Below are positions 13,950 to 35,600 of a stretch of DNA of 64,000 nt, one piece after another (the stretch's first letter is position 1; each line of letters begins with the position of its first letter). This DNA comes from Toxoplasma gondii ME49 (taxonomy: Eukaryota > Apicomplexa > Conoidasida > Eucoccidiorida > Sarcocystidae), in contig NC_031475.1 in NCBI RefSeq assembly GCF_000006565.2, forward strand, positions 4,292,522 to 4,356,521, read 5' to 3'. A program made the position numbers and the translations under genes. A model generated the notes under the pieces. The model saw only the letters and a program-made list of their open reading frames with translations. It was not told the DNA's origin and ran no database searches.

Positions 13950-16900
13950 TTAGGGCTTAGGTATGTATATACATATATATATGTATATATATATGTATGT
14001 ATATATGTATAGGTATACATATACATGAAAGTGTGCACAGATGCATATGTTTCTGTGGCTGTGCATCTCTCTCCACGTACGTTGATACGCATACTCGTCT
14101 GAGGAGACACGAGTCTGTCCACGGGTGACAAGCGTTTGAACAGAAGCCGCGCCGCGAGCGAGTCCTGTGGTCCTTACCGGAATGGGCTCGCCAATATGAA
14201 TTGTCGCTCGCGACTGCGTCTTGTGCGGATTGTGGTACACGAGGCCGACCGGAACGATCATGACGTCTGCGCCTGCGGCGGCGCCGCCGATGGCCATGAT
14301 GGCGACGCCAGGCTTCAGAGGCAACAACGTCGTTCGGTCGTGACTCCCACCCTAGAGAGGGGAGAACGCAAGCAAAGGACGAGACTCGCGAGGTGCATTC
14401 ACAAAAGAACCTCGAGGAGACGACGCGGAAGAAGGTCCACTCAACCGAACGAAGGAGGGAAAGAAGACGGCGTGCGACAGACGCCCGCGCGAGCCTCAGA
14501 GACGCGGCCTCCCGCTCGAAGCCGAAGTTCCACGGAGCACAAGGGGCAGCAAACAGACGCGGCACAGACAGATCGAGGTTCGAAAATGATCGTATCGTCT
14601 AATCGACCCGGGAGTTCAGGTGTGAAATAACTTGGCCTGGCAGACTCGAGTTCCGAGAAGAAACCTGCGGGTGGAGACTGCTTCGAAGGCGCGTCTTCAA
14701 AAGCGAAGAGAATCGCGGAAACGGACCTCAGGAAAGATGCCTATGCAGTCGCCATCGACCAGGCTGTGGGTGACAGCTTCGTAGACTTCCCTTTGCTCGA
14801 TTTTCGGGAGGATCTGCAAAGACAAAACTTTGAAAAAGCACAAGAAACTCAAGGAAAAGCGAGACGCGACAGGCGCAGCGACGCGACTCAGAAACCACAC
14901 AAAGCAACAGAGGATCGAAAACCCCCTGCAGACGCAACCATCCACGAACTCCGTCTTCACTTGGAACACACACCTTGTATTCCTTGTACGCAGCAGCTGC
15001 AAGCCGTTTCTCCTTCTCGTGCTTCGCCGACAACGCCTGGTGGAGTCTGTCTTCCCCTTCTTCTCTTCCATCGCACATCTTCCCAGGCAAGCCTCCCGCG
15101 TCGTTCTCTCCTCTCGAGTCTCCAGGACCAGGACCGTCGTGTGTCTCCCTCCACTTCTCTTCTCGGTCTTCCTCTCTACGACGGGCTCGTCGTCTTCTCA
15201 GTCCCTCGTCTCTGCTCGCGCCAAAGGCGGAGGGATCCGGAGAAACAGGTCTCCGCATCTCCGCAAACGCCTGCTCTCGCAGGCGGCCTTCGTCGACGCC
15301 TCTGTTTCCAGGGACCGCTTTCAGCAACGCAGTCTCTCGCTCGCGTCCGTTGGCATCGAGAGCCGTACTCGATCCGTTCTGGCTCAATCCAGGAACGTCT
15401 TCCCTGGTTGCGAAGGCCTCCGCAGCCGCCGCGGCGTTGGCCGCCGTCTCCCCTACATTGGTCCTACGAGACGACCCGCGCTGAGACCTCGAACCGGTAC
15501 TACTCGAGCTCGACTCACTCGAGAACGACCCCCGTCTCCTCCCCATCTCGGCCTCCCTCTCGCTCTCCTTCTCCTTCGCCAGCTGCGCATTAGCCTGCCT
15601 CGCGACGGCGTCTCCTCGGCGTTCTGCAGCCTTCCTGTCGAGCTCACAGACTGCGCCCGCAGTCTCGGGTGTCCGCCCACCCGGCGCCGCAGCGGTGGGC
15701 AGCGGCGAGGAGTCGAGGCGGCGAGGCGCTTCTGGCGGCTGACGGACGACGACGTGAGTATCCGAGAGCACTCTGAGGACGAGGAAGTCTTTGCCGTCCA
15801 GACGGAGCTTGTACCCCGGGCGAACGTCGGAGAGAAAGCGAGTCGAGTTCCCGAGAATCGACAGGACTGGCGGATTCTGCATCCCGAGAGGCGCTGATGC
15901 ACTCTTGCTGAACAGGGGCATCTCGGTTCGCAGACTCGGGTGCGACGGCACTCGAGAAAAAGCCTGCAGCATCTCACCCGCCAGGAGCTTTGCGGGCGAT
16001 TCACCTCGTGTGTGCGCGCGCAGCTCTGGCGTCTGGGCCTCTGGGATGGCGGCGGACTCTGCTGAAGGTCCATCCTCTCGCGTCTGCGGTTCTCGCGGAT
16101 CGTCTTCATTCTTCGTTTCCATTCGCGCCTCACTCGTTCTTCCAGCTGTCCCCTCAAAAGCACTGCGTCGTGCCGCTTCTGCCTCTCCCGACAGGAGGAT
16201 GCTGCCTGCCTGGACGGCGCCGGAGGGAGTGTGCAGAGCGCCTGTGTCTGCGTGAGGCGTCTGACGTTCCTCAGTCGCTGTCTCTGGGGGTCGGCCGCCA
16301 CCGCCGTCGTGCTTTTCCCTGCTCTCGCTCCCGTTGCTGTGGCCTGGGTCGGCTGCATGCGATCGGGCATGATGGTGGTGATGCGGCGGCCGGGGACAGA
16401 CGTGATCATCTTCTGTGAAGTGATGCGAGATGCGGACGAGGCCTGGACCTTTGAACGCGCGGTCGTCTTGTCGATCTACCGGAATGCAGCCTGCCAGGCG
16501 ACTCAGAAAGCCGATGACTCTCCTCTTCATGCTCTTCAGCGCCACCAAAAAATGCACTTGACGCGGGATGTTCGCGACGAGCATCTGCATCGCAAAGGCG
16601 CGGAAACAGCGCAAAACGCGAACCAAGGACGCATCCAATGCACGGAACGCGCAGATCCAGTTCCCGACGGAACGCAAACTCCGGAGGAAAAGGACGAGAA
16701 GGCGACTGCAATTGAACGTTCACAGGTAGAGTACGAAGGGAGAAAGAAAGGAAACACAGGCGCGAAGAGGCTCCTGCGGCAAGGGGATAAAAACACAGAG
16801 GCACCCGCGCGCATATTCACATATCCAGAGACGCCTATACAAAGGTTCCCCATATATATATTTATTTACGTATCGCTGTACAGACACTAGCAGCAAGTCG

Positions 16901-18717
16901 GGAGAAAGAGTGTTATTTAGAGCCTTATTTTCTGTGGGAGATTCACTGCGATCTTGTACATTTTTGTAGGGAAGAAGAAAGTCCAGAGCCATGCGTTCGG
17001 GACGGAACAGATAAATTGTTGCAGTCGCTGCAGTCACGAGTCGCACCACGGGAGAGAAAACGAGTACGCGGATGCTAGAAAAGTACCAGCACCCCGGACT
17101 TGGGGAAACCTGATGAGTAAACGGAGGTGAAACGCATGCAAGTTGAGACAGAAGGAGTCTCTAAGACGCACCGAAGCATCCATAAACTGGTTGTTGTGGT
17201 TCCCCACAAAAATGGCCTGAATGACACACACGGAAGGGGAAGAAGAAAGCAATCTTGCGTAGAACGACTGCGGCTTCTCGGGAGTGAAGCGAAATCCACT
17301 GAACGGTTCCGTCAGTCGCTGATGCGTCGAAGTCAATTGACTGGAGCGACAGCGAGTCTGAGTTTCGCCTTCACTCTTTCCTCTCCACGCCTGCTTCGGT
17401 GGTGGGGACAGAACGGTCGACGATGCGATGGACGAGGAAGAACACAAGCGACAAGCCGCAATCAGTGTCACACGAACGGAAACAGAGAAGCCCCGAGGCA
17501 GGTTTAGAGAGAACCGGAGAGTTTTCTTCTGTCTCTCGTTTGCTAGGCGTTTCTGGATGGCGTTCACGTCCAGCCGCGAGACAGAGAACTGGAAGGAGAG
17601 CGGTCCAGAAGCTCGGCAGCAGCAAAAAACAGAAGGGACAGAGAGCTGCAAGTCTCACCGGGCCATAGAGGGGGATGCGCTCAGGATGGAGGACAGCTAC
17701 CTCTTTGAAGAAGGATCGTACGATCCCGCTGAAAACAAGAAAACAGAAACATCAGCGAGGCTTCGAAGCGTCTCGAGACAGCGTTCTCGAGTTTCCGAGG
17801 AATTCCGGCGCCTTGAAAAAACTGAGTTCTGTGACGCCGAGAAACCTCCGTCTCCACCACAGAGAAACTCAGACTGGATTGATGGGGTAGGCGCCTACGG
17901 GCGGAGTACTACTAGTAAGGGGACAGGAGACCCACCAACGCCGCGCGGCTCTGTTCGTCGCTTGTGTGAAACGCAGTAAATGCATCTGCGTTTGACCGTA
18001 TCACACAGTGAGCTGGAGAGACACAAGGCGCGTGCGAGGCTGAATTCGCTTCACAAGACGAGAGACGCTTTTCCGGGGAAAGGCAAGACAGTCTGTCCCC
18101 GGGAACTTCCGTCCTGCCAGTCATTTCTTGCAGAGCCAGACAGAAAGAGACGGGAATCAGAGTTGGCAAGAAGTTCATGTGCGGCTGTTCGGTGCATTCG
18201 AGAAAAATGAAAAGAAAGAGGGCACAAGAGTGGAAGCGAAAGTCGCTTTGGAGAGACCTCTCCATTTCCATCGACCGAGAAAGGCTTCCAGCGCCGCGAC
18301 AGCCGGCTTGACAGTGACCCCTGACAATAGTTGTGAAGGAAGCGGAAAACCGTTTGGAGACCGAGGAGTCAGGTGTATGCACAGTACAGACTGTTGGCGG
18401 TTGTGGCGAATTTGGGAAGGCATTTAAGTTGAGGAAACGCCGGAAGAAACAAGGAGCAACCGGCACCGTCAAGTTCCTTTCGGAGAGTGTCACGGCTCTT
18501 GAAGAGAGCCTGGATTTTACGAATACGCGTCTATGTTTTTCTCACTGTACGACAAGAGTCCAAGAGTCGTTGATCTAACCCACTCTCTCCAGAGTCCGTA
18601 AAAAAAAGGGGCAACGTCCGTTCCCTGTGACTGCGAAGGTTCCGACACCGAAATCCACTTCTCGTTTGCGGTTACGTCTGTTTCATTTGCTTCACTTTTT
18701 CTCATTTGCTTCTGCAT
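8064..18717 (-). CDS. Glycerol-3-phosphate acyltransferase (GPT2/SCT1 family), 16 exons
   Basis: It acylates glycerol-3-phosphate (the family also uses dihydroxyacetone phosphate) in the ER, the first step of phospholipid and triacylglycerol synthesis. Exons, in coding order: 18717-18584, 17728-17659, 17216-17172, 16584-14974, 14813-14727, 14351-14178, 13384-13307, 12689-12624, 12197-12098, 11621-11464, 10684-10479, 9514-9450, 8850-8779, 8565-8498, 8299-8222 and 8141-8064; 1029 aa in all. PlsC motif I is NHNNQFMD (74-81), motif II SMKRRVIGF...GCIPVDR (from about 101), motif III FPEGGSHD (647-654, across an intron) and motif IV VPVGLVYHNP. Exon 4 carries about 430 residues of low-complexity insert, then a fungal-like block (GYKLRLDGKDFLVLRVLSDT). 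Hydrophobic segments sit in exons 10-12 (FAIGLGVPLLPLWGPL, YKVIVLLVCVPLFNLVYGAI, ATMLLCICLLPVAYYF). Exon 1 is least certain: its donor (GTGGGT at 18583) was chosen for frame, and more upstream exon is possible. Confidence 0.9.
12807..12851. repeat. (TATC)n tetranucleotide microsatellite
   Basis: About ten near-perfect TCTA/TATC units with one TGTATC interruption lie in the acyltransferase intron between the exons starting at 13384 and 12689. Confidence 0.9.
13918..13964. repeat. (AT)n tract followed by a telomere-like TAGGGTTTAGGG motif
   Basis: A run of about 13 AT units is joined directly to TAGGGTTTAGGG (13944-13955) and then CTTAGG, inside an acyltransferase intron. TTTAGGG is the telomeric repeat type of Toxoplasma and plants. 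One and a half units can arise by chance in AT-rich DNA, so an interstitial telomeric origin is only a possibility. Confidence 0.6.
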
Positions 18718-21700
18718 GTCCGAATTTGCGCGTCTCGCGTCAGATGAGGGGAGACTCACATGCAGAGCCACCGGACAAGGAAATACATTGTGTCGAGTTT
18801 CTGTCGATTGGCTCAGTCCTTGGAGGCTTTCGCTGGCACCTCCCGCATCTAGGCGCCTCCAACTTCTGTGTTAAAAAGTCTCTCCGTGAAGACGCAGAGA
18901 GGCCCCGCGTTCGAGTCCTAGAGAAAGGTTCTCGACGAGCAGCCAGTGGGGAGCATTGGCAGGCGAGTGCGAGGAGGCAGAGACGAGGCAAGGCCGGCAG
19001 GTGACCAGTCAGAGACAGCGGCTTATGACTGTTCGCCTTGTCCGCGAATTTAGCAGGAAGATGCGGCTCGACTTGGCACATGCGCGTGATCGGCGCTCGA
19101 CCTTTGGTGGAGAGAAGACGCCGCTCGAGGTTGGGCGTCAGCGAAGCAGAGAGGGAGGGAGGCGAAGACGAGCACCGTGCGAGAAACGAAACGTTGGAAA
19201 ATACATCGGCACACGACAAGGCAGCCGCCAGGGGAGGAGGGACAGACGAGAACCGCTGGAGAGCAACCTCGAAAAAGCAGAGAAACCGGGCGACCGCTTC
19301 TGCGGCCAACTGCGGCATCCCCAGAGAGGCGGATGCACACTGGGTTTACTGGACGAAGACGGATGAAAAACAACGGGAAGACGACGAGAGAATAAGAGCT
19401 AGGGAAGAGCTTCGAGCAAAGAAATGCAAAGTCGAAACCCAGACACCGTAAAAGGGAGTTTTTCCGCACGCATTTGCTAGCGAATCGCACGCAGGCGACC
19501 GGCGTTTCGCGAATCGCTAGGAGGGAAGATTAACGAACAAGCCAAACGGGGAAATGGGCGAGTTGCATTTGAGATTTCTGGAAGCCTTCGAGAACGGAAA
19601 CAGAGTAATTTAAAACGTAGGTTATCTAGAGAAACCGGCACGCGTTCGCCTTGTTGGAACAAACAAACGGGTCGACGCACACATGCGCGCCGTGGAGGCA
19701 ACATGCGTCGAAGAAACGGGAATGAGGAAGGCATAGAAGAGCAGAGAGTTTCTGAATGCAACAACACAGACACGAAGGCCGTTGTGCACACTGTTGAACT
19801 GAGAAAAGCCACCAGGCTCAGTTCATCTCTTGAAAAACACGCTGGCTGGGAGCATTGCTCTGCACAGCAGCATGCATCAAAAACCCAACCTCTGCGCCTC
19901 ACAGAGTCCAGGGTCACTTTCTTGAAAAGGACTTTTCCACTTGTTTAAATAGGACTTTTTCACTTTCTTAGAAATGACTTTTTCCAGTTGTGAGTAGAAG
20001 AGACTCTCGACTTTGGATAAAAGCCCCCACTTTCGAACTTTCGAGGAAACTGTCACGAACGGGGCTAGCTTGAAGATCTGTGTTTCCCGGATCCAAGTTT
20101 CACGTTGACACCGTAGCGCGAAAAGCCTTCATTATCTGGATCCATGTTAGTCTTCTTCCAAAAGAAGAAAGTGAAAGACGACTTTTTCCTGTGAGTAACA
20201 GTTGATCGACTTTACCGTTGAGGCGCTTCATCGTGCCATAATATCCATGTCCAATGCAGTCTCTCTTATCGTATAGGTTGCTGTGTGTGCAAACAGACGT
20301 TTCATTTTACGTCAAATAGTTTCTACAGTTCTCAGCGTGAATTCAAACCTCTGCAAATGAGGGTAAATCCGCTCCCACAAAAGTCGAATTCCACCCGATA
20401 CTTTGACCGTCTTTATCTGAGCCGTACGTAGGTGTCTCTGAGCCTCTCGAACTCCAAGAGTAGCTAAGGTCTTTACTTTCTCGAAGTCCCGACCTTCTAC
20501 GGAGCATCTGCTCACTTCCGCGTAGTGCTGGTACGGATTCACACTACAGTGTTCCACGTCTCCCGGTTGACTCGATAAGCTCGGTGATCCGATAAACCGC
20601 CTTCGCCGCGAAGTGTGAATGCAGGTTTAAGATGCTGTTGCAGATGTCCATGCTGTTTCTCTGAGGAATCTTGGCGACCGCATGTCGAGCTGTCTCGTCG
20701 AGGGCGGTTCGTCTGAGAGAACGCCTTCTTCCAGAGAGATCTGCCGGAAACCTGGAAAATCCGCATGTTTCCTTGATGCTTGCTTCCGCGTCGCGACACC
20801 GGCGAAAGGAGAGAGTTGCTGCTAGTAAAATTAAGCGCGAGTTAAAGTACCTATAATTCCTGTTTGTGAAAGTAGCGAGGGAACTCCGAAGTCAGGTTCT
20901 TTCTACTCTTGCAATGCAACGTGTCTTCCAAAGCCTGCCCAGATGTTTCATAGCTGGAGCAGAGATCGCGGCAAACAAATACCTTTGCTTTCGTTTCTTT
21001 CATCTCTAGTTGAACCACCCCGCCGTACAAAGCGATGGAAAACCCCTTATCTGAACGAGACCTGAGAACTGAGTTGTGTCTTCACAAGAAGCGTGGTACG
21101 AGACACCAGGAACTCGCCTTCCAGTTCTTGGAAATACGACCTTTGAAGAAAAACAACGTAGGTGGTATGAAGAAGATACACAACCTATGAAGAAAACGGC
21201 CGAATATGAAGACCACAGGAACAACGTGGTGCAGAGTTGAGTGGTTCGATATTCAAAACTCTTTGCCGAACAGAAACAAAAGTGCCATTTGTTTGCGAGA
21301 CGCAGTTTATTGGGCGATAGATAGAGAACGCCACTCACGAGACCTTCACTGCACGAAAGTGCCTGTTTCCTTTCAAAGCGGTATACAGTTGCTCTGCAAA
21401 CGGACAACGGATTCTAAATATGGATTGCCCCTTCCCGTTTTCCTGTGTACCGGATTCAAGCTCAGTTGTGTCAGAATATGGTATCGGGGACTCCCAGTGT
21501 AGTCCTGTTCACGTCGTGTTCACCCTGAACTTGGTTGGTGTGCTGTAAATTTGAATTCCCCTCAAAAGTTGTTCTCTCTGGATGTTTCGGCGTTGAAGAA
21601 GAAATCCGTCTCGAAAGAACTGCGTGGGATTCGCAGAAAGAGCACTCGAACACGACGACTCAGATGCCAAGGCGAGTCGTACCGTTGTACTTGGCGGAAT

Positions 21701-23045
21701 TATCTCTCAGGATAAAGCATCTTCTGGGGAAGTAGGAACTGCGAGCTCGGCCACCATGCCAATGAACTGTGAGGGGGAGGAGGGATCTTGCTCTACATAA
21801 CATTTGCTTTTAGGCGTTACGTTTAAACATTATAAGGGATCCACTTCACTGTTCCCTCAGCAACTCACGTGGTAGTGAAGAAACTCTTTTATTTGTATCG
21901 CCTCAGTGCCACAAACGGTGCACGTTTTGCGAGTCCGAGGTCACCGCATCGGTTAGTCGTAAAGTCTCCCGTGGTATTTGAATGATGTTGTCTTTTCTGT
22001 TCACCCTACCGACGCTCGATTTAGGTGAAGCTCGATTTTCATATACAATTTCACTTCTCGTTAAACCCACAGGCAGCTATAACTCCACTTTTCCACCTCA
22101 AAACTGTGTTGACATCAGTTCCGAGGAACTCGAGGTCCTCTGCATCCAGTGAAACGGAGTCATGTAGGCACATGCTGTACGAGGGATACTTCTGTCCGTC
22201 TGTGCATGCAAATTGTTCCTTGGTTGCATGCTGCAGATTCGTATAACATCCTAGAATTCTCGCTGAGGGTAGGTGCGAAACCTGTTCCACTCTGTGGCGT
22301 TGCCGCACCGTGAAATGCAAGACGGTCGGCATACAGCACTCGAGCGAAGGTAACTTCTTCAAGATTTCCTCTGGCTTATGCGCTAAAAATGTGTAGACTC
22401 TGGAGATGCTTCTAGATCACGCCGCCCCGGAATGTGAGGAAGCAGCGATGTTGGACTTCAACGCACAGCTTTTACGCTAGAAAAAACCGTTGCTGTGTGT
22501 CAGAGACGATCTGAGCTTCGACTCGTTCAACGAGAGTTATCGTCGACTTCGTAGGAGCGAGGACGTCCGACAGTTCGATCTTCTACACGAATACTGCGAT
22601 ATTCACTTCGGGAAACGAAAGACGCTGGTGCATGCAACGCCGTACATTTCCGCCGTGTTTTCCTTCTCCGACTCGGAGTCGAACTCAACTGCACCAGATG
22701 CTTTTGAGTCCATGTCGTCGCCATGGTTTTTCTCATCGTGTGGATGGGAGACAGAAACTTCAGTGTATCGGCCTAGTTTGCAGACTCTTTTTCGAATTTG
22801 CGAGTTTCGCCACTCGGCACACCTTCACCCCCACACGGCGCTCGCCTCTGTCGCCGCGAAACCCAAAAAAGCTTCGCTTTTTCTCCAAGCAGACGCACCC
22901 AGCTAAACCACAGGGACCTCTTGTCTCCGGATCGAAAATCCATCAACAGCACGAAGGTCTACAGAGAGCAGACAGACACCCGCATGCCCCAGACAGGCTC
23001 GGGAGAAAATTTCCGCTACCCTTTGACGCCTTTTCAGTTTCCTCT
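18718..23045. other. Intergenic region between V-ATPase A (3' side) and the acyltransferase (5' side)
   Basis: These 4.3 kb should hold the 3' UTR of the V-ATPase subunit A gene at the right end and the promoter and leader of the acyltransferase at the left end. The portion from about 19.9 to 22.5 kb is visibly less GC-rich than the genes and contains only short frames without domain similarity. An open minus frame at 18740-19318 abuts a good donor (CAT|GTGAGT near 18765) and could be an untested upstream acyltransferase exon. No RNA gene or transposon was recognised. Confidence 0.55.
22203..22231. promoter_or_regulatory. Pair of TGCATGC motifs
   Basis: TGCATGC occurs at 22203-22209 and again at 22225-22231. 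This palindrome-like word is over-represented upstream of coccidian genes and is bound by ApiAP2-type factors. Here it lies about 0.8 kb beyond the V-ATPase stop and 3.5 kb upstream of the acyltransferase ATG, so which gene it might serve is unclear. GCATGC is also common elsewhere in the window. Confidence 0.25.
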
Positions 23046-32659
<9,614 letters not shown>

Positions 32660-35600
32660 TTTGTGCAGAAGAGAAGGGAACGAGGGAAACGAAAGTTCAA
32701 GGAACAGAAGCGAACTGCCTCGCACGTATGTCAGGTGTACGTACACGCGAGCGGAGAGGCTGACTGCGACAGAGAGGCCGAACTCACACACACACGGGAG
32801 GGCGTCCTGGAAACGGAAAAAATCAAGAGAAACAGCGGGTTTGTTCCAGCAGGAGAAACGACGACGAGAAACCGCGAAAGAACACGAAGTTCGGGGCTCT
32901 TCTCACGACACAGCGACGCTCGTCTGGCTTTAAAAACCAGCTGACTATTGCAACTTTCCGCAAAAAATCGACACTGCAGAGAACGAGCGACCGCTGAACA
33001 CTGGCGAAGCGACAGAAAAAGGGCTGCTGTCTCGCATCTGATTTCACTCTCCCATCGGCAGAAAACCGGGAGACGGGCTCTACCAGTCAATCGAGAGAGT
33101 AGGTGAATGGGTGCGTTCAGAGTCACTGGACAAGAAAACACTGCGAAACTCCTGAAGAGGGAGACAGAAAGACAGAACGGGAGGAAAGAACGGCCAGGGG
33201 ACAGCTAGGAAAGCTAGCAAAGTTACAAACACACTCGGCCGTGAAGCTCGGTCAGCGGCTGCTGTGTACATGCTGTGTCCGCGGGACATGCGCGGACTGG
33301 AGCGCCCTCTTCGGTGGCTCTGTACCCCGCGTGAAACCGTTTCTCGAAGTAGTGAGTAAAATCGGCTGTTCTGCGCGTCAACTGTGGCACCAAGAAGCAG
33401 GTTGGTCGCGGGACTGGAGTAAACTCTTTTTGGTGGCGAAAAAACGCGGAAAGCGGGAGAGATCCACCCACTGTTCCCTGGCGTACCCGCATATATGGCG
33501 GGGCCGGCCGGGAGGACATGCCAGCAGGCCGCCTCACGAGTGTTGACTTGTAGGTTTCTTTGTTTTTTTTTTCTGCTCCGACTGCCAAGAGGAAGGATGC
33601 GTGCGTGTACTTTTCAAAAGGAAGCGCCAAGAGGCGGCAAGCGCCACCCACAGAGGAGCGCCAGTTGAAGTGTCGACAAAAACCGTGTCCGTTAGGGGGT
33701 CAGACGCGTGCTCTGATCCCGAAAGAAACACAAACGCGTTGCCTGAAAACGCATTTCCATGTTGTGGATCTCGAGAGTCGAAGCTCCAGTACACAGGCTT
33801 GTTCTTGAAGTTGTGTGTCGACATAGCCCTTGAGAGCAGAAGTCACACACGTGAACAGGGGATCGAGTTTGTGTAGAAAGAAGCGACTCATATGTTTATG
33901 TATACACCGCATAGGACGTCGGTTTTAGTAGCACAGATATCCAGAAAGCTGAAAGAACGGCTCGTCTTCGCTCTGGTCTCCGTGCACGTTTAAAAACTAA
34001 AACGGCTTACCTGTGCTGCTGTAACATGTGCGACGGTAAGACTCCCGTATTTAAAACACGAAGGCAAAGCCACATTCAGGCACATGCTCACTCTGTTTTT
34101 AACACAAAAACCCCTTCCCTTCAGAAATTAAGGCAATGCTTTTCTTCGGCTCATTTTCTAGAGCAAAGTGTTTCCTTCTGGAGAGAGCAGCGTCTTGCCG
34201 CGTACTTCCCGGATCACGGGCCGCCGACCGACGACTGAGGGAAACCTCAGCAAGAGTCGTGACTTGCGTGGGAATGCGGTAAGGAAAGGCGTCCAGCGTT
34301 TTCAGAGCTGTAGTCCACCTCGCTGTACATAGTCCCCAGAGAAAATCTTGTTAGTTCTCGGGAAAGCGACTCTCTAATACCATTTGAAATAGCATGGCAT
34401 AGAGAAGCTGCGATATCCTCCGTACAAAGCCAAACAAGGACTTCCCTCGTGTGGTGTAAAGAAGGTGCTTTGTATCTTGAGCAGCTGCAAATTTATTCAC
34501 GAGTTGGACGGGAGCAAAGTAGACGGGAGCTCAGGGGAACGCATTTGATGCGAGAAAAGTCGAGGGGTCTTTTCACAGCCCTCCTCCAGTTTGGACCGCC
34601 TGGAGTATCCAAAGCTGAATACGAGCGAAGTCCGATCGATTTTTGTCTGTCTGACGACCTCCCGGACCGAAAGCGAGCTCGGTGCACCGAGACGGACAGA
34701 TGACCTTGGCTGTAGCAAAAACACAGGTGGCCGTATCGTTCAATTTCTACCATAAACATCATTCCGAGACGATACTCTGTTAAACTGATTGCCTTTGCTG
34801 TATCCATACGCGGCGCGAAGGTAGTTCTATAAACTAAGTTCCCGACTTAGTTTCGGTTTCCGAGGACCGCTTTGAAGCCGATTTGAAACTATTTCCCCAC
34901 GACAGAACATCCCGTTTCTGCTGGCACCTGTCGTATTTTCACCCTAAACCGTGAACAGCCGTATATGCGGAGCTTCCTAAGGGTGTGTTTGTGTGAGGCT
35001 GGATCTGAATGGACGCCAGGAAATCTACACGGTGGGCTTCTGCAGTCAGACGAAACCAAAGAAGTGCAACTAACCGTCAGAAGCCTCGATTCATACAGTC
35101 GTTTGACCGCAAACCAGAGGCAGACGAAAGGAACTTGCAGACAGACTGGAATTTTCTCAGGCTGGACGGGCACAAATCCACGTGGGTTTCCAAGCACGGT
35201 CGAAACTACAGAGGCGTAAATTCCCTGATTGGCAAATCCCCAGATGGCAAAAACACGCAACAACATGACTGAATTGCGTAACAGTGGGTAGACCTGCGCC
35301 GTCAAAGCCATCATTGTTAGAAATAGATCAATCCGAGGATCAAGAGACCGTGAATTCCATTGTCGTTAACACAGACAGCTCTTTTCTGTCCAACGATTCG
35401 ACAGAGACCAGGACTTCGACTTGCTGGGTCGGAGCTTCCTTGCTGTTCTTGCTACCGGATTCACACGAAATCAACAGTTTGAGGAACAACAGCTTGCACG
35501 CGTTTTTCTGCGATCCGTTCCACCTTCAGAATGCGAAACATTTCGGTGTCAAACGGACTTGGAGCACAGAACAGCCATGCCACTCTGGTTCCTCCAACTG

